A DNA stretch of 64,000 bases from Sphingobacterium mizutaii (GTDB taxonomy: Bacteria > Bacteroidota > Bacteroidia > Sphingobacteriales > Sphingobacteriaceae): contig NZ_LT906468.1 in the NCBI RefSeq assembly GCF_900187125.1, positions 2,232,001 through 2,296,000 of the forward strand. The letters run 5' to 3'. Numbering within the stretch: the stretch's first letter is position 1; each line of letters opens with the position of its first letter. The notes below the pieces were generated by a model. The model did not search any database. It was given only the letters and a program-made list of their open reading frames with translations, and was not told the origin of the DNA. Position numbers and translations under genes: made by a program. Shown here piece after piece: positions 54,993 to 64,000 of this stretch.

Positions 54993-57182
54993 ATGCAACT
55001 TCGACTCTTTACTATACTCTTTTTTTGCTTTCTAGCCTTCAATGGTAAAGCTGAATCCTATCCGGAGGTGGTATTTGATAATAGTTTGGTGAAAGGAACT
55101 TATGCCCGAAGTATCGTTAATTATTCGGGCGATAGTTGGGTGGAGAATATACAGAAAAACCTCTTGGTTTCGGATACCTTGTTCTTTACTCCTGGGAATG
55201 CACTTTCTCTGAAATATATCTCCGCCGAAATGGGCGATTGGGATGTTTTGATCAAGTATAGTAGGCAGAAGTTTCACTATAGGGTATCATTTGATGATAT
55301 CTTGAGTCTGAAGATCTTTGTCGGTTCTGCGGGGACCAAACCTGAAAACTTACCCTCTATTTCCATACAGCAGGGTATGAATCAATCCGTATCGATACCA
55401 TTAGGTGATTATATCGAGGATTATAACAATAGTAGCTGGATGAGTGTGAAGATTCCTTTGAAGGAATTTGCAGGCTTGAATATTGACCACAATATTTCAG
55501 GGATTATTTTGAGGCAGCACCATGCCAGTGAGGTGACCAACCAATTATTTCTTGACCAAATAGAATTCCTTCCCACAAAATATTCTGAGGCTCCATTGAC
55601 TTCCAATGCGGTATTGTCGAAGGTTACTGCTTACGGAAAACATGTGGACCTGCAATGGCAAGTGCCTCTAACTCCAAGTATCCGATACGTGAAAATCTAC
55701 CGTTCATTGGACAATAAGGAGTTTAAGGCAGTGGCTATTCGGCCGACCTATATGTTGAGAAGCTTGGATTATATTCCTGTTCTGGATAAGAAATACTATT
55801 ATAAGATAGCCTGGGTAGATTATAACTATAGAGAGTCCCCCTTTTCAGAAGTTCTTGAGGTTGAGCCAAAACAACTTAACGAAGATCAATTATTGGATCT
55901 GATCCAACTTGCCAACGTGAATTATTTCGTCGAGAATTACGATATCAATTCCGGGATGTACATGCCATATCGCATGAAAGATAAGGCGGTGGTCTCGGTC
56001 CGTGAAACTGGCGGTGCCATGTTGAGTATGTTGGTTGGTGTTGAGAAAGGATTTGTAAGCAAGGCTTTGTTCTTAAGCCGTGTAAAAAGAATTGTTGGGT
56101 TTTTGGGTAAAGCTCAAAATAACAAAGGATTTTTCCCTGCTTATTTCGATGGTAGGAAAGGTCTTCCTTTATATCTGGATGATATTCCGCGCTATGATGT
56201 GCAAGCTACCAGTTCTTTGATAGAAGCTTTATTGGTTATCCGTCAATACTTAAATACGGATGCTGCTGAGGAAAATAAACTCCGTGCAGATATTACTCAA
56301 CTATGGGAAAGGTTGGACTGGCGAGGAGTAACCTTGCCAAACGATCCATTGGTCTTACGTTCGGCAATTGATATGCTTGATGAGTATTTCACTTTTGACC
56401 CCTTGGTTGGTATCAATGGCGGTCTTAATGCCTATATGTTGGCCATTGCTTCGACAAAATCAAGTCTAGCACCTGAGGCTTTCACAAATGCACTAAAATA
56501 CAAATTTGAAAGACCTCGTGGAAGAAACTCTATCCGAAGGATGAATACAGAGCAGGAGTCAAATGTTGCAGATTCGGTGAATCTGATGATGCATGATGAA
56601 AAAGTTTTGGTATCTGTTCCTGGACAAGATTCTATCTATAAAGTAGCTTCAACACACGATACATTGATGTACGGTATCAAACTCCCTTTTGGAAATTATA
56701 CTACAAGTCTACTGGATATGTACAGGCCTTTCAACACAATCAATCCTAACCTGAGTAAGGTTGGAGACTATGATTTGAAGTCTGTTCTACAGAAATATAC
56801 ACAAGTGGCAAAACGTCGGGATAATGAGATAGGAGTAGGAACCTCTAATTCAGATATTTGGGGCTTTTACCAATACCGGGACAGTATTGGGACCTTCCGG
56901 ATCAATCCTGCAATTGCCATATCATCGATGTTCTTGGATGAAAGCAGGTCCAAACGTTCTTTATATGCCATGTATAATCAATTTGGGGAGTATCTCTTTA
57001 CCGAATATGGCTTTAGGGCATGGATGGATTTGAGGACCGATGATGTTTCGGATGAGTATATTGCCAACAATCAATCTAACCTAGCCATCTTGTTGGAGAA
57101 TGCGAGAACGGGTTTAATTTGGAACTTATATCAGGCAATTCCGGAAATCAGGTCTGCGGAACAAAGAATCTTCAAGAAGTGA
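54993..57182 (+). CDS. Secreted glucoamylase-like/GH144-type protein with N-terminal beta domains
   Basis: About 729 residues from ATG 54993, with signal MQLRLFTILFFCFLAFNGKA. The first 200 residues look like a carbohydrate-binding-type beta domain, and about 205-295 is a fibronectin III-like domain (VTAYGKHVDLQWQVPLTPSIRYVKIYRS). From about 305 the glucoamylase-like barrel begins: LLDLIQLANVNYFVENYDINSGMYMPYR, GGAMLSMLVGVEKGFVSK and TSSLIEALLVIRQYL. GH144 beta-1,2-glucanases have this fold. The usual histidine/aspartate cluster is hard to confirm. The substrate is likely a glucan or a cell-surface glycan. Confidence 0.75.
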   Translation: MQLRLFTILFFCFLAFNGKAESYPEVVFDNSLVKGTYARSIVNYSGDSWVENIQKNLLVSDTLFFTPGNALSLKYISAEMGDWDVLIKYSRQKFHYRVSFDDILSLKIFVGSAGTKPENLPSISIQQGMNQSVSIPLGDYIEDYNNSSWMSVKIPLKEFAGLNIDHNISGIILRQHHASEVTNQLFLDQIEFLPTKYSEAPLTSNAVLSKVTAYGKHVDLQWQVPLTPSIRYVKIYRSLDNKEFKAVAIRPTYMLRSLDYIPVLDKKYYYKIAWVDYNYRESPFSEVLEVEPKQLNEDQLLDLIQLANVNYFVENYDINSGMYMPYRMKDKAVVSVRETGGAMLSMLVGVEKGFVSKALFLSRVKRIVGFLGKAQNNKGFFPAYFDGRKGLPLYLDDIPRYDVQATSSLIEALLVIRQYLNTDAAEENKLRADITQLWERLDWRGVTLPNDPLVLRSAIDMLDEYFTFDPLVGINGGLNAYMLAIASTKSSLAPEAFTNALKYKFERPRGRNSIRRMNTEQESNVADSVNLMMHDEKVLVSVPGQDSIYKVASTHDTLMYGIKLPFGNYTTSLLDMYRPFNTINPNLSKVGDYDLKSVLQKYTQVAKRRDNEIGVGTSNSDIWGFYQYRDSIGTFRINPAIAISSMFLDESRSKRSLYAMYNQFGEYLFTEYGFRAWMDLRTDDVSDEYIANNQSNLAILLENARTGLIWNLYQAIPEIRSAEQRIFKK

Positions 57183-57236
57183 CATTTTTAATAGTAATAT
57201 CACTATATTTACGCAATAATAACTTTATACAAACTC

Positions 57237-57755
57237 ATGAAGCGAATCAACTATTTAACTTTAATTTTTTTAGCGGGTCTTACTTTATTTTCTTGTAAAC
57301 AACAAGCTTTGGTTGTGAACCCAGGGGCCGTAGTAAGCCAAGACGGAACCAACGATGGACTGAAAAATGTGAAGCGAGAATTTGAGGATGCAAAGCAGAC
57401 GAATGAAGGTATTTTAGTTTCCATATCATCAGATTTATTGTTCCCTACGAATTCTTCTTACTTAACGGATGGAGCAAAAACTGAATTGAGCAAATTGGTA
57501 AAAGTATTGAAGACTTCCAATGCTAATTCAAAGATCAGAGTGGATGGACATACAGATGCAACCGGTACTGCAGAGTACAATGTTTGGTTGTCAGATAAGC
57601 GTGCCGCTTCAGTGGAGAAGTTCTTGGTGGACGCAGGTATTTCTGATGCTAGGATCTCAACAAAAGGTTTAGGTCAGACCAAACCAATTGCTGATAACAA
57701 AACTCCAGAAGGAAGACAAAAGAACAGAAGAGTAGAAGTCGTGATCTTGAAATAA
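57237..57755 (+). CDS. OmpA-family lipoprotein
   Basis: A 172-residue lipoprotein: signal MKRINYLTLIFLAGLTLFSC. After a linker of about 45 residues the OmpA/Pal peptidoglycan-binding domain follows: ISSDLLFPTNSSYLTDGAKTEL, RVDGHTDATGTAEYNVWLSDKRAASV and GLGQTKPIADNKTPEGRQKNRRVEVVI. It should tether the outer membrane to the cell wall through diaminopimelate. The domain is typical; its length is that of small Pal-like proteins. Confidence 0.94.
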   Translation: MKRINYLTLIFLAGLTLFSCKQQALVVNPGAVVSQDGTNDGLKNVKREFEDAKQTNEGILVSISSDLLFPTNSSYLTDGAKTELSKLVKVLKTSNANSKIRVDGHTDATGTAEYNVWLSDKRAASVEKFLVDAGISDARISTKGLGQTKPIADNKTPEGRQKNRRVEVVILK

Positions 57756-57775
57756 GATCCTATAAAAATATTATA

Positions 57776-57809
57776 AAACGCAGTCCGTAGTCTATGGGCT
57801 GCGTTTTTT
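57776..57809 (+). terminator. Terminator
   Basis: AAACGCAG pairs with CTGCGTTT and more T residues follow. Confidence 0.75.
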
Positions 57810-58023
57810 GTTTGGCTCAAAACAAAATATCCCCAAGCTATTTTACTGTCTACATTTTCCCCTTATATTGCAAAATGACTTTTTAGAAACAGAGCTTTGT
57901 CTTTAAAATCCTAGTTTAGATTTACTTAAAGATGTGGATATTTTAGTTGCCGGAATTTGGGGGTTTATTAGGATAATATTAAGTATTTTTGTTAGTTCAT
58001 AGTTTTAGGGAGAAGAGAAAAAG

Positions 58024-61000
58024 ATGTATATAATTTTTGATACGGAGACTACGGGTTTGCCAAAGCGTTGGGATGCACCAATTACGGATACAGATAACTG
58101 GCCGAGGTGTATTCAGATAGCATGGCAATTGCATGATGAAATGGGAAGGTTGGTTGAGCATCAGGATTATTTGATCAAGCCAGATGGATTCAATATTCCC
58201 TATGATTCTGAAAAAATCCATGGTATTTCTACTGAATTGGCAGAATCTGAGGGAATTCCTTTAACTGATGTTTTAGTTAAATTCAACGAAGCACTGGGCA
58301 AGGCAAAATTTGTAGTTGGCCAGAATATTGGTTTTGATATCAATATCATGGGCTGTGAATTTTACCGTTATCAGGTGGACAGCCCAATGGCATCTATGCC
58401 TATTCTTGATACCTGTACGGAAGTTACTGCAGATCTATTGAAACTTCCTGGAGGTCGTGGTGGTCGGTATAAGTTACCTAATCTTACGGAATTACATAGT
58501 TACCTTTTTGGAGTACCATTTGCTGAGGCGCACAATGCTACAGCCGACGTTGAAGCAACTACGCGATGCTTTTTTGAGCTGATCAGAAAAGAGGTATTTA
58601 CGCCGAATGAGCTTCAAGTCGATACCGGATATTTTGTAGAGTTTAAAAAAGAAAATCCTACTGTAGTAGAATCAGTCGGGTTAAAACATGTCAACCTTAA
58701 GGCCGCCTCTGATGCAATCCGTCAAGAGGAAAGCATGGGGGTTAAAAAGGTTGTCATTGATCCTGAAACCTTAGCCAAGTTTGAGGCAGCTGAGTTTGCC
58801 CACTTACATAACCATACACAATTTTCAGTTTTACAGTCCACTATTTCCATTGATAACCTGATCCAAGCAGCAGCCAAGCATAAAATGTCGGCAGTTGCCA
58901 TGACAGACCATGGTAATATGATGGGGGCATTCCACTTTGTCAGCAAAACCTTAGGACATAACAAGGATGTTGAAGCAAAGATAAAGGAAGCTGAAGAAAA
59001 TGGAGAGACCTATGATGGTCGAATCATTAAGCCTATCGTGGGTTGTGAATTTTATGTTTGTGAGAACCGGAAAGATAAAAGCCGTAAAGACAACGGTTAT
59101 CAAGTAGTTTTCTTGGCGAAAAACAAACAGGGCTATCACAATATGGCAAAAATGGCTTCGGTGGCTTATACTGAAGGATTCTATTATGTGCCAAGAATCG
59201 ACAAAGAAACTGTCGAACGCTATAAAGAAGATCTGATCGTTCTGTCTGGTAACTTGAATGGTGAGGTACCTAGTAAGGTCTTGAACATTGGTGAAGCCCA
59301 AGCTGAGGAAGCATTGATTTGGTGGAAAGAACAGTTTGGCGAAGATTTCTATATAGAGCTGATGCGACATGGTCAGGAAGACGAAAACAGGGTGAATGAT
59401 ACCTTGGTCCAATTGGCTGAAAAACATCAGGTCAAGGTAATCGGAACGAACAATACCTATTACGTCAATAAAGCCGATGCGCATGCGCATGATATCCTAC
59501 TTTGTGTAAAGGATGGCGAAAAGCTATCGACACCTAAGGGTAGAGGACGTGGCTTCCGTTTCGGTTTACCAAACCAAGAATATTATTTCAAATCTGCTGA
59601 TGAAATGAAGCAGGTTTTTAAAGATACACCGCAGGCCATCATCAATATTCAGGAGGTTTTGGATAAGATTGAGATTTATTCCCTAAACAGGGATGTCTTG
59701 CTTCCAAAATTTGAAATCCCTGAACAGTTTCAATCCGAGGAGGATTTGGTGGATGGCGGAAAACGTGGTGAAAATGCCTTCTTAAAGCATCTTACTTATA
59801 TTGGTGCTGAGAAACGGTATCCAGAGATTACCGATTCCATACGGGAGCGTTTGGATTTCGAATTGGCAACCATTGAGAAAACAGGTTATCCCGGTTATTT
59901 CTTGATTGTACAGGACTTTATTGCTGCAGCCCGTGAAATGGGCGTATCAGTAGGTCCAGGTCGTGGTTCAGCAGCAGGATCTGCCGTTGCCTATTGTTTG
60001 GGGATTACTAATATTGACCCCATCCTTTACGATTTGCTATTTGAGCGTTTCTTGAATCCTGACCGTGTTTCCATGCCCGATATTGATATCGACTTCGATG
60101 ATGAGGGGCGTGGTAGGGTAATGCAATATGTAATCGACAAATATGGAGCATCACAAGTAGCACAGATCATTACTTATGGAACCATGGCTGCTAAATCCTC
60201 TATCAAGGATACAGCTAGGGTTTTAGATCTACCTCTTTCTGATGCGAATGAAATTGCTAAGTTGATTCCTAACTTAAAACTAAGTAAGATCTTCAATCTG
60301 GAGGACAAAGCGCTGAAGGAAGTTTTGCGAAGTGAAGAGTTGGAAGCTGTCAATAAACTGAAATCTTTGGCTGATGGTGCCGGTATTGAAGCGGAAACCA
60401 TCAAACAAGCTAGGGTTTTGGAGGGGTCGATGCGTAATACGGGTATACATGCCTGTGGGGTTATTATCACACCGGATGATATTACGAATTTCGTACCGGT
60501 ATCCTTAGCGAAGGATTCTGATCTATATGTTACCCAGTTCGATAACTCGGTCGTAGAAAGTGCGGGTTTATTGAAAATGGACTTTCTAGGCTTAAAAACG
60601 TTAACCTTAATCAAGGATACTGTAATCAACGTTAAATTGAGCCATGACATCGATTTGGATCCCGATAATTTTCCAATTGATGATGTAAAGACTTACGAGC
60701 TGTTCCAAAGGGGTGAGACCATCGGTATCTTCCAATATGAGTCTCCCGGGATGCAGAAATACATGAAGGAATTAAAACCGACAGTCTTTGCGGATTTAAT
60801 TGCCATGAACGCATTATATCGTCCAGGTCCGATGGAATATATTCCTAGTTTCGTAAAACGTAAGCATGGAATTGAACCAATCACCTATGACTTGGATGCC
60901 TGTGAGGAATACCTGAGTGAAACATACGGTATTACAGTTTACCAAGAGCAGGTAATGCTTCTGTCGCAAAAACTTGCTGGATTCTCTAAGGGTGATGCCG

Positions 61001-62445
61001 ACGTTCTTCGTAAGGCGATGGGTAAGAAACAAAAGGCAGTCTTGGATAAGATGAAGCCTAAATTTGTTTCCCAAGCAGAAGCGAATGGACATAGTGCAAA
61101 AGTATTAGAGAAGATTTGGACCGACTGGGAAGCATTTGCATCCTATGCCTTCAATAAATCCCACTCGACCTGTTATGCTTGGGTTGCTTATCAGACTGCA
61201 TATCTAAAAGCACATTATCCTGCGGAATATATGGCTGCTGTTCTTTCTAATAACATGAACGATATCAAACAAGTAACGTTCTTTATGGAAGAGTGTAGGA
61301 GAATGGGTTTAACAGTCTTAGGTCCAGATGTTAATGAATCGCACTATAAGTTTACAGTAAATGATGAAGGCGCAATCCGTTTTGGTATTGGAGCAGTGAA
61401 AGGTGTAGGAGCAGGAGCTGTAGAAACTATTGTAAATAGTAGGGCAGATGGACCATACAAATCCATATTCGACTTAGCAAAACGTGTAGATCTACGTATG
61501 ATCAATAAAAAGGCATTCGAAAGCTTGGCTTATGCTGGCGGATTTGATTCCTTTTCGGATACCCACCGTGCACAATACTTCTTCTCCGATACGGACAGTA
61601 GTTCGGGAATTGAGAAGGCGATTAAATTTGCCCATAAGTTTAAAGAGAATGAGAACTCTGCGCAGGTAAGTTTATTTGGAGCGGGTGGTGCTGTTGAATT
61701 ACCAGAACCTACCTTGAATCCATGTCCAGCATGGGGTTTGATTGAAAAGTTGAAATATGAAAAGGATGTGATCGGTATTTATTTGACGAGTCACCCTTTG
61801 GATAACTATAAGTTTGAAATGCGCCATTTCTGTCCAAATAATGTGACAGACTTGCAAATGATCAATAAGGTAAAGGCTGCGGAAGTAGAGCAGGAGCTAT
61901 TACTAGAATTTAATCGGATCAAGAATAAGGAAGTTGTTTTGGGAGGTATCGTGGCCATGGCTAACCATCGGGTTGCTAAGTCAGGTAAACCTTTTGGCTC
62001 CTTTATTATTGAAGATTATTCGGACTCTTTTGAGATCATGGTTTTCGGAGAAGACTATGTGAAGTTTAAAGGTTATTTACAGGAAGGCTATTTTGTACAG
62101 ATCAGAGGATTGGTGCAAGAGCGTTTCAAGCAAGTTGGTAACTGGGGTTTTGAATTGAAAGGGATTCAATTGCTATCAGATTTACGCGAAAAGATGGCAA
62201 AATCCTTCACAATTCAATTTCCATTGCATATCTTAAATCAGGAATTTGTCAAAACTTTGGAGGAATTAGTGAGTTATACCCAATTAGAAGGACAAGAAGC
62301 AAACTGTCAATTAAAGTTTATGATCATGGATCTTCAGGATGAATTATCCATTGAGATGCCTGTAAAGCGGAAGAAGATCTTTATCACCAATGAGTTTTTG
62401 GATGGATTGGAAGCTTTAGAGAGCGTGCGATATAAATTAAATTGA
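58024..62445 (+). CDS. dnaE: DNA polymerase III alpha subunit with N-terminal exonuclease domain
   Basis: A 1473-residue replicative polymerase. Residues 1-190 are a DnaQ-type 3'-5' exonuclease: FDTETTGLP (metal Asp/Glu), GQNIGFDIN and HNATADVEAT. The PHP domain begins about 263 (FAHLHNHTQFSVLQS, AVAMTDHGNMMGAFHF). The polymerase core has GPGRGSAAGSAVAYCL and the catalytic PDIDIDFDDEGRGRVM (about 685). Then come the tRNA-binding-like and helix-hairpin-helix parts and an OB fold near 1304 (VVLGGIVAMANHRVAKSGKPFGSFIIED). The fused exonuclease means proofreading is part of the same chain, unlike E. coli DnaE plus DnaQ. The order (exonuclease before PHP) also differs from PolC, where it is inserted in the PHP domain. 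Confidence 0.97.
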   Translation: MYIIFDTETTGLPKRWDAPITDTDNWPRCIQIAWQLHDEMGRLVEHQDYLIKPDGFNIPYDSEKIHGISTELAESEGIPLTDVLVKFNEALGKAKFVVGQNIGFDINIMGCEFYRYQVDSPMASMPILDTCTEVTADLLKLPGGRGGRYKLPNLTELHSYLFGVPFAEAHNATADVEATTRCFFELIRKEVFTPNELQVDTGYFVEFKKENPTVVESVGLKHVNLKAASDAIRQEESMGVKKVVIDPETLAKFEAAEFAHLHNHTQFSVLQSTISIDNLIQAAAKHKMSAVAMTDHGNMMGAFHFVSKTLGHNKDVEAKIKEAEENGETYDGRIIKPIVGCEFYVCENRKDKSRKDNGYQVVFLAKNKQGYHNMAKMASVAYTEGFYYVPRIDKETVERYKEDLIVLSGNLNGEVPSKVLNIGEAQAEEALIWWKEQFGEDFYIELMRHGQEDENRVNDTLVQLAEKHQVKVIGTNNTYYVNKADAHAHDILLCVKDGEKLSTPKGRGRGFRFGLPNQEYYFKSADEMKQVFKDTPQAIINIQEVLDKIEIYSLNRDVLLPKFEIPEQFQSEEDLVDGGKRGENAFLKHLTYIGAEKRYPEITDSIRERLDFELATIEKTGYPGYFLIVQDFIAAAREMGVSVGPGRGSAAGSAVAYCLGITNIDPILYDLLFERFLNPDRVSMPDIDIDFDDEGRGRVMQYVIDKYGASQVAQIITYGTMAAKSSIKDTARVLDLPLSDANEIAKLIPNLKLSKIFNLEDKALKEVLRSEELEAVNKLKSLADGAGIEAETIKQARVLEGSMRNTGIHACGVIITPDDITNFVPVSLAKDSDLYVTQFDNSVVESAGLLKMDFLGLKTLTLIKDTVINVKLSHDIDLDPDNFPIDDVKTYELFQRGETIGIFQYESPGMQKYMKELKPTVFADLIAMNALYRPGPMEYIPSFVKRKHGIEPITYDLDACEEYLSETYGITVYQEQVMLLSQKLAGFSKGDADVLRKAMGKKQKAVLDKMKPKFVSQAEANGHSAKVLEKIWTDWEAFASYAFNKSHSTCYAWVAYQTAYLKAHYPAEYMAAVLSNNMNDIKQVTFFMEECRRMGLTVLGPDVNESHYKFTVNDEGAIRFGIGAVKGVGAGAVETIVNSRADGPYKSIFDLAKRVDLRMINKKAFESLAYAGGFDSFSDTHRAQYFFSDTDSSSGIEKAIKFAHKFKENENSAQVSLFGAGGAVELPEPTLNPCPAWGLIEKLKYEKDVIGIYLTSHPLDNYKFEMRHFCPNNVTDLQMINKVKAAEVEQELLLEFNRIKNKEVVLGGIVAMANHRVAKSGKPFGSFIIEDYSDSFEIMVFGEDYVKFKGYLQEGYFVQIRGLVQERFKQVGNWGFELKGIQLLSDLREKMAKSFTIQFPLHILNQEFVKTLEELVSYTQLEGQEANCQLKFMIMDLQDELSIEMPVKRKKIFITNEFLDGLEALESVRYKLN

Positions 62446-62499
62446 TAGCATATAAAAAAAATAATAGTTGTAAGTAAATAGCATGTATAAGCGATTGCT

Positions 62500-62507
62500 T
62501 ATATTTG
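62500..62507 (+). promoter_or_regulatory. Promoter -7 box of trxA
   Basis: TATATTTG, an exact match to TAnnTTTG, 39 bp before the trxA start. No clear -33 box. Confidence 0.55.
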
Positions 62508-62546
62508 TGTTCATTTAAATTGTAAAATCATAAAAACATAATCAAA

Positions 62547-62864
62547 ATGGCATTAGAAATTACAGATGGCAACTTTGATGAAGTTGTATTAAAATCAGAT
62601 AAACCAGTTCTAATTGACTTTTGGGCAGAATGGTGTGGCCCATGTCGTATGGTTGGTCCATTGGTAGATGAGATTGCAACTGAGTACGAAGGTAAAGCAG
62701 TGGTAGGTAAAGTTAATGTTGATAACAACCCAGATATTTCTGTTCGTTATGGAATCCGTAATATCCCGGCTTTGTTGTTCTTTAAAAACGGTGAGATTGT
62801 TGACAAACAAATCGGAGCTGTTCCAAAATCAGTATTGACTGATAAATTAGAAAAACAACTTTAA
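62547..62864 (+). CDS. trxA: Thioredoxin
   Basis: A 105-residue cytosolic thiol-disulphide reductant. The active site is WAEWCGPCRMV, with the conserved proline in NIPALLFFKNGE. Length and motifs are standard for TrxA. It has its own promoter box and terminator. The TrxA-type charge pattern (Asp in DFWAEWC) is kept. Confidence 0.97.
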   Translation: MALEITDGNFDEVVLKSDKPVLIDFWAEWCGPCRMVGPLVDEIATEYEGKAVVGKVNVDNNPDISVRYGIRNIPALLFFKNGEIVDKQIGAVPKSVLTDKLEKQL

Positions 62865-62884
62865 GACTAGAAAACAAAATAAGG

Positions 62885-62919
62885 CAGGGCGATTAGTATT
62901 AATCGCCCTGTTTTTTTTT
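62885..62919 (+). terminator. Terminator behind trxA
   Basis: CAGGGCGATTA pairs with TAATCGCCCTG, followed by nine T residues. Confidence 0.9.
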
Positions 62920-62927
62920 GAATTAGG

Positions 62928-63146
62928 GTGGGGGATTTTGAACCAGGATGGAAGGGCCAAGATCTGGGTTTGAACCAGGATGCCCTTCGACTCCGCTCAG
63001 GGAACAGCTCAGGGTATAGGATGAGAGGATGGGCCAAGATTATTCGATGGCTGGCGGAGTCGAAGCCGAGTATATCAACCAACAACAATCCAAAACTTAA
63101 CATTAAAGAAACCTCCCCATTTTCTTTGAATTGTATTTTTATTTCC
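62928..63146 (+). repeat. Left repeat block beside the GIY-YIG gene
   Basis: Holds two GAACCAGGATG units (62940-62950 and 62972-62982), GGGCCAAGAT (twice), and a CTTCGACTCCGCTCAGGGA element of the kind often dispersed in this phylum, partly mirrored by GGCGGAGTCGAAGCC near 63053. The frame of the nuclease is open through it, but the start is at 63147. Confidence 0.75.
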
Positions 63147-63470
63147 ATGACAGGATATATGTACATATTACTTTGTTCGGATAACAGCTACTATGCTGGA
63201 TCTACAAAAAATTTAGGCTTCAGATTAGAGCAACATCAATCTGGTAATGGTGCCAATTATACAAAGAAGAGACTGCCTGTAGAATTGGTTTATTTTGAGA
63301 TATTCCCAAGAATTGGGGATGCATACAGACGTGAAAAACAAGTTCAAGGCTGGAGTAATAAAAAGAAAATGTTGTTAATTTACGGGTGTTTGGATGAATT
63401 AAAGGAAGCTGCAAAATGTATTAATTCAACTAGTTGTGAAAATATGAAAAGAGATAATCCCCCTCGATGA
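63147..63470 (+). CDS. GIY-YIG endonuclease (UPF0213-like)
   Basis: A 107-residue single-domain nuclease. MTGYMYILLCSDNSYYAGST carries the GIY-YIG-type motif (YMYILLC...YYAGST), followed by FRLEQHQSGNGANYTKKRLPVELVYFE (Arg and His) and AYRREKQVQGWSNKKK (the catalytic Glu). The long open frame starting at 62928 is repeat sequence; the ATG at 63147 gives the normal start of the family. Stand-alone UPF0213 members are common, and their role (repair or mobile-element activity) is debated. It is flanked on both sides by repeats in inverted orientation. Confidence 0.88.
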   Translation: MTGYMYILLCSDNSYYAGSTKNLGFRLEQHQSGNGANYTKKRLPVELVYFEIFPRIGDAYRREKQVQGWSNKKKMLLIYGCLDELKEAAKCINSTSCENMKRDNPPR

Positions 63471-63710
63471 TCGTCTCTCACTTTGGTGGGTGATCCCCCA
63501 GCGGAGTCTAGGGGGAGTCGAACCCCAGTTCTTGGTCCTCCATCCTCCCATCCTCGGTGGGTTAGCCTGTCTAACCCCATCCTGGTTCCTTCCCAGTTCT
63601 TGGCCCAACCTCCCATCCCATCCATCCTGGTTCAAATATCCAGTGGGTGATCGTCATCTCGGCTCCGCTCGATGAGCACTCACCCAACGCAATCCCGCCT
63701 TCATTCAAAA
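63471..63710. repeat. Right repeat block beside the GIY-YIG gene
   Basis: Bases 63588-63636 (CTTCCCAGTTCTTGGCCCAA... to CCATCCTGGTTCAAA) are a mirrored version of the left GAACCAGGATGG...GGGCCAAGATCTGG units. A hairpin GGTGATCGTCATCTCG...CGATGAGCACTCACC lies at about 63645-63685. Confidence 0.75.
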
Positions 63711-63746
63711 TTTTCTATCTCACATCTCACATCTCACATCTCATAT
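63711..63746. repeat. ATCTCAC heptamer tract behind the TonB-dependent receptor gene
   Basis: Three ATCTCAC units and an ATCTCAT unit, ending on the base before the stop codon of the receptor gene. The units match those behind aspC (24585-24685). Confidence 0.85.
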
Positions 63747-64000
63747 CTATAATTTAATGTTATACTTAAACCCTAATGTAGCCCAGCGGCTTGGCATTGG
63801 GACTGCTCCGACTTCGATGTACTGTGCATCAAATATATTCTGGACATCGGCGTAGATGGTGTATTTTGATTTTTGGAAGGCGATTCGGGCATCCGATACA
63901 AAGTAAGAGTTATTTGTAGTCCTTTGTAGCCATCGATTAGCGGTAATAAAATTCCAATTTCCAGTATGGAAGCTAATGGTTCCGATAGCCTGATGCTTTA
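63747..64000 (-). CDS. TonB-dependent receptor, C-terminal end (truncated by window edge)
   Basis: The last 84 residues of an outer-membrane receptor, read on the minus strand: SFHTGNWNFITANRWLQRTT, YFVSDARIAFQKSKYTIYADVQNIFDAQYIEVGAVPMPSRW and the end ATLGFKYNIKL. The phrase V-Q-N-I-F-D-A-x-Y and the aromatic C-terminal strand are typical of TonB-dependent barrels, here closest in style to BtuB-like ones. The start and plug domain are outside the window. Confidence 0.9.
   Translation of the reverse strand, partial: KHQAIGTISFHTGNWNFITANRWLQRTTNNSYFVSDARIAFQKSKYTIYADVQNIFDAQYIEVGAVPMPSRWATLGFKYNIKL

Overview
The window looks like a chromosomal segment of a Bacteroidota member, most likely Sphingobacteriaceae (Sphingobacterium/Pedobacter type). 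This is inferred from low GC, TAnnTTTG-type promoter boxes instead of sigma70 boxes, a hybrid-type two-component remnant with a Y_Y_Y domain, a fused-exonuclease DnaE, monomeric isocitrate dehydrogenase, fimbrillin-like lipoproteins and a TonB-dependent receptor. No database search was possible, so all names rest on motifs and remembered families.

Layout. 0-2 kb: 3' end of a sensor kinase and a separate REC-AraC regulator. 2-5.2 kb: sulfide:quinone oxidoreductase divergent from an MhqO/MhqD-like pair, with a perfect palindrome between them. 5.2-8.3 kb: lipoproteins and small membrane proteins. 8.7-9.2 kb: tRNA-Lys followed by about 175-bp repeats. 9.2-15.2 kb: regulators, a TetR/His-rich lipoprotein/cytochrome b561 operon, and an SPFH protein with a ribbon-helix-helix partner. 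15.5-17.9 kb: a compact cluster of a cysteine-synthase-like enzyme, an unrecognised Cys/His protein and PanD. 18.2-22.3 kb: an envelope operon of large unknown proteins. 23.1-24.2 kb: rpsF-rpsR-rplI. 24.5-43.2 kb: mostly housekeeping (aspartate aminotransferase, transporters, icd, accA, coaA, mgsA, OsmC, patatin, tRNA-Ser), ending in a glutaminyl cyclotransferase with an in-frame stop.

43.7-54.6 kb is the accessory part. It has two paralogous cassettes, each a 53-residue protein ending in RNIDW followed by a fimbrillin-like lipoprotein. It also has paired six-cysteine lipoproteins, an orphan barstar, macrodomain, SRAP and GH16 genes, and about 2.8 kb of non-coding repeat DNA with a roughly 500-bp inverted repeat about 6.4 kb apart.

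54.6-64 kb: tRNA-Leu and tRNA-Gly, a GH144-like secreted protein, an OmpA lipoprotein, dnaE, trxA, a GIY-YIG nuclease between inverted repeat motifs, and the end of a TonB-dependent receptor.

The best candidates for undescribed biology are the small-protein/fimbrillin cassettes, the PLP/papain-like/PanD cluster, the tRNA-trailing 175-bp element and the GIY-YIG gene bracketed by repeats.
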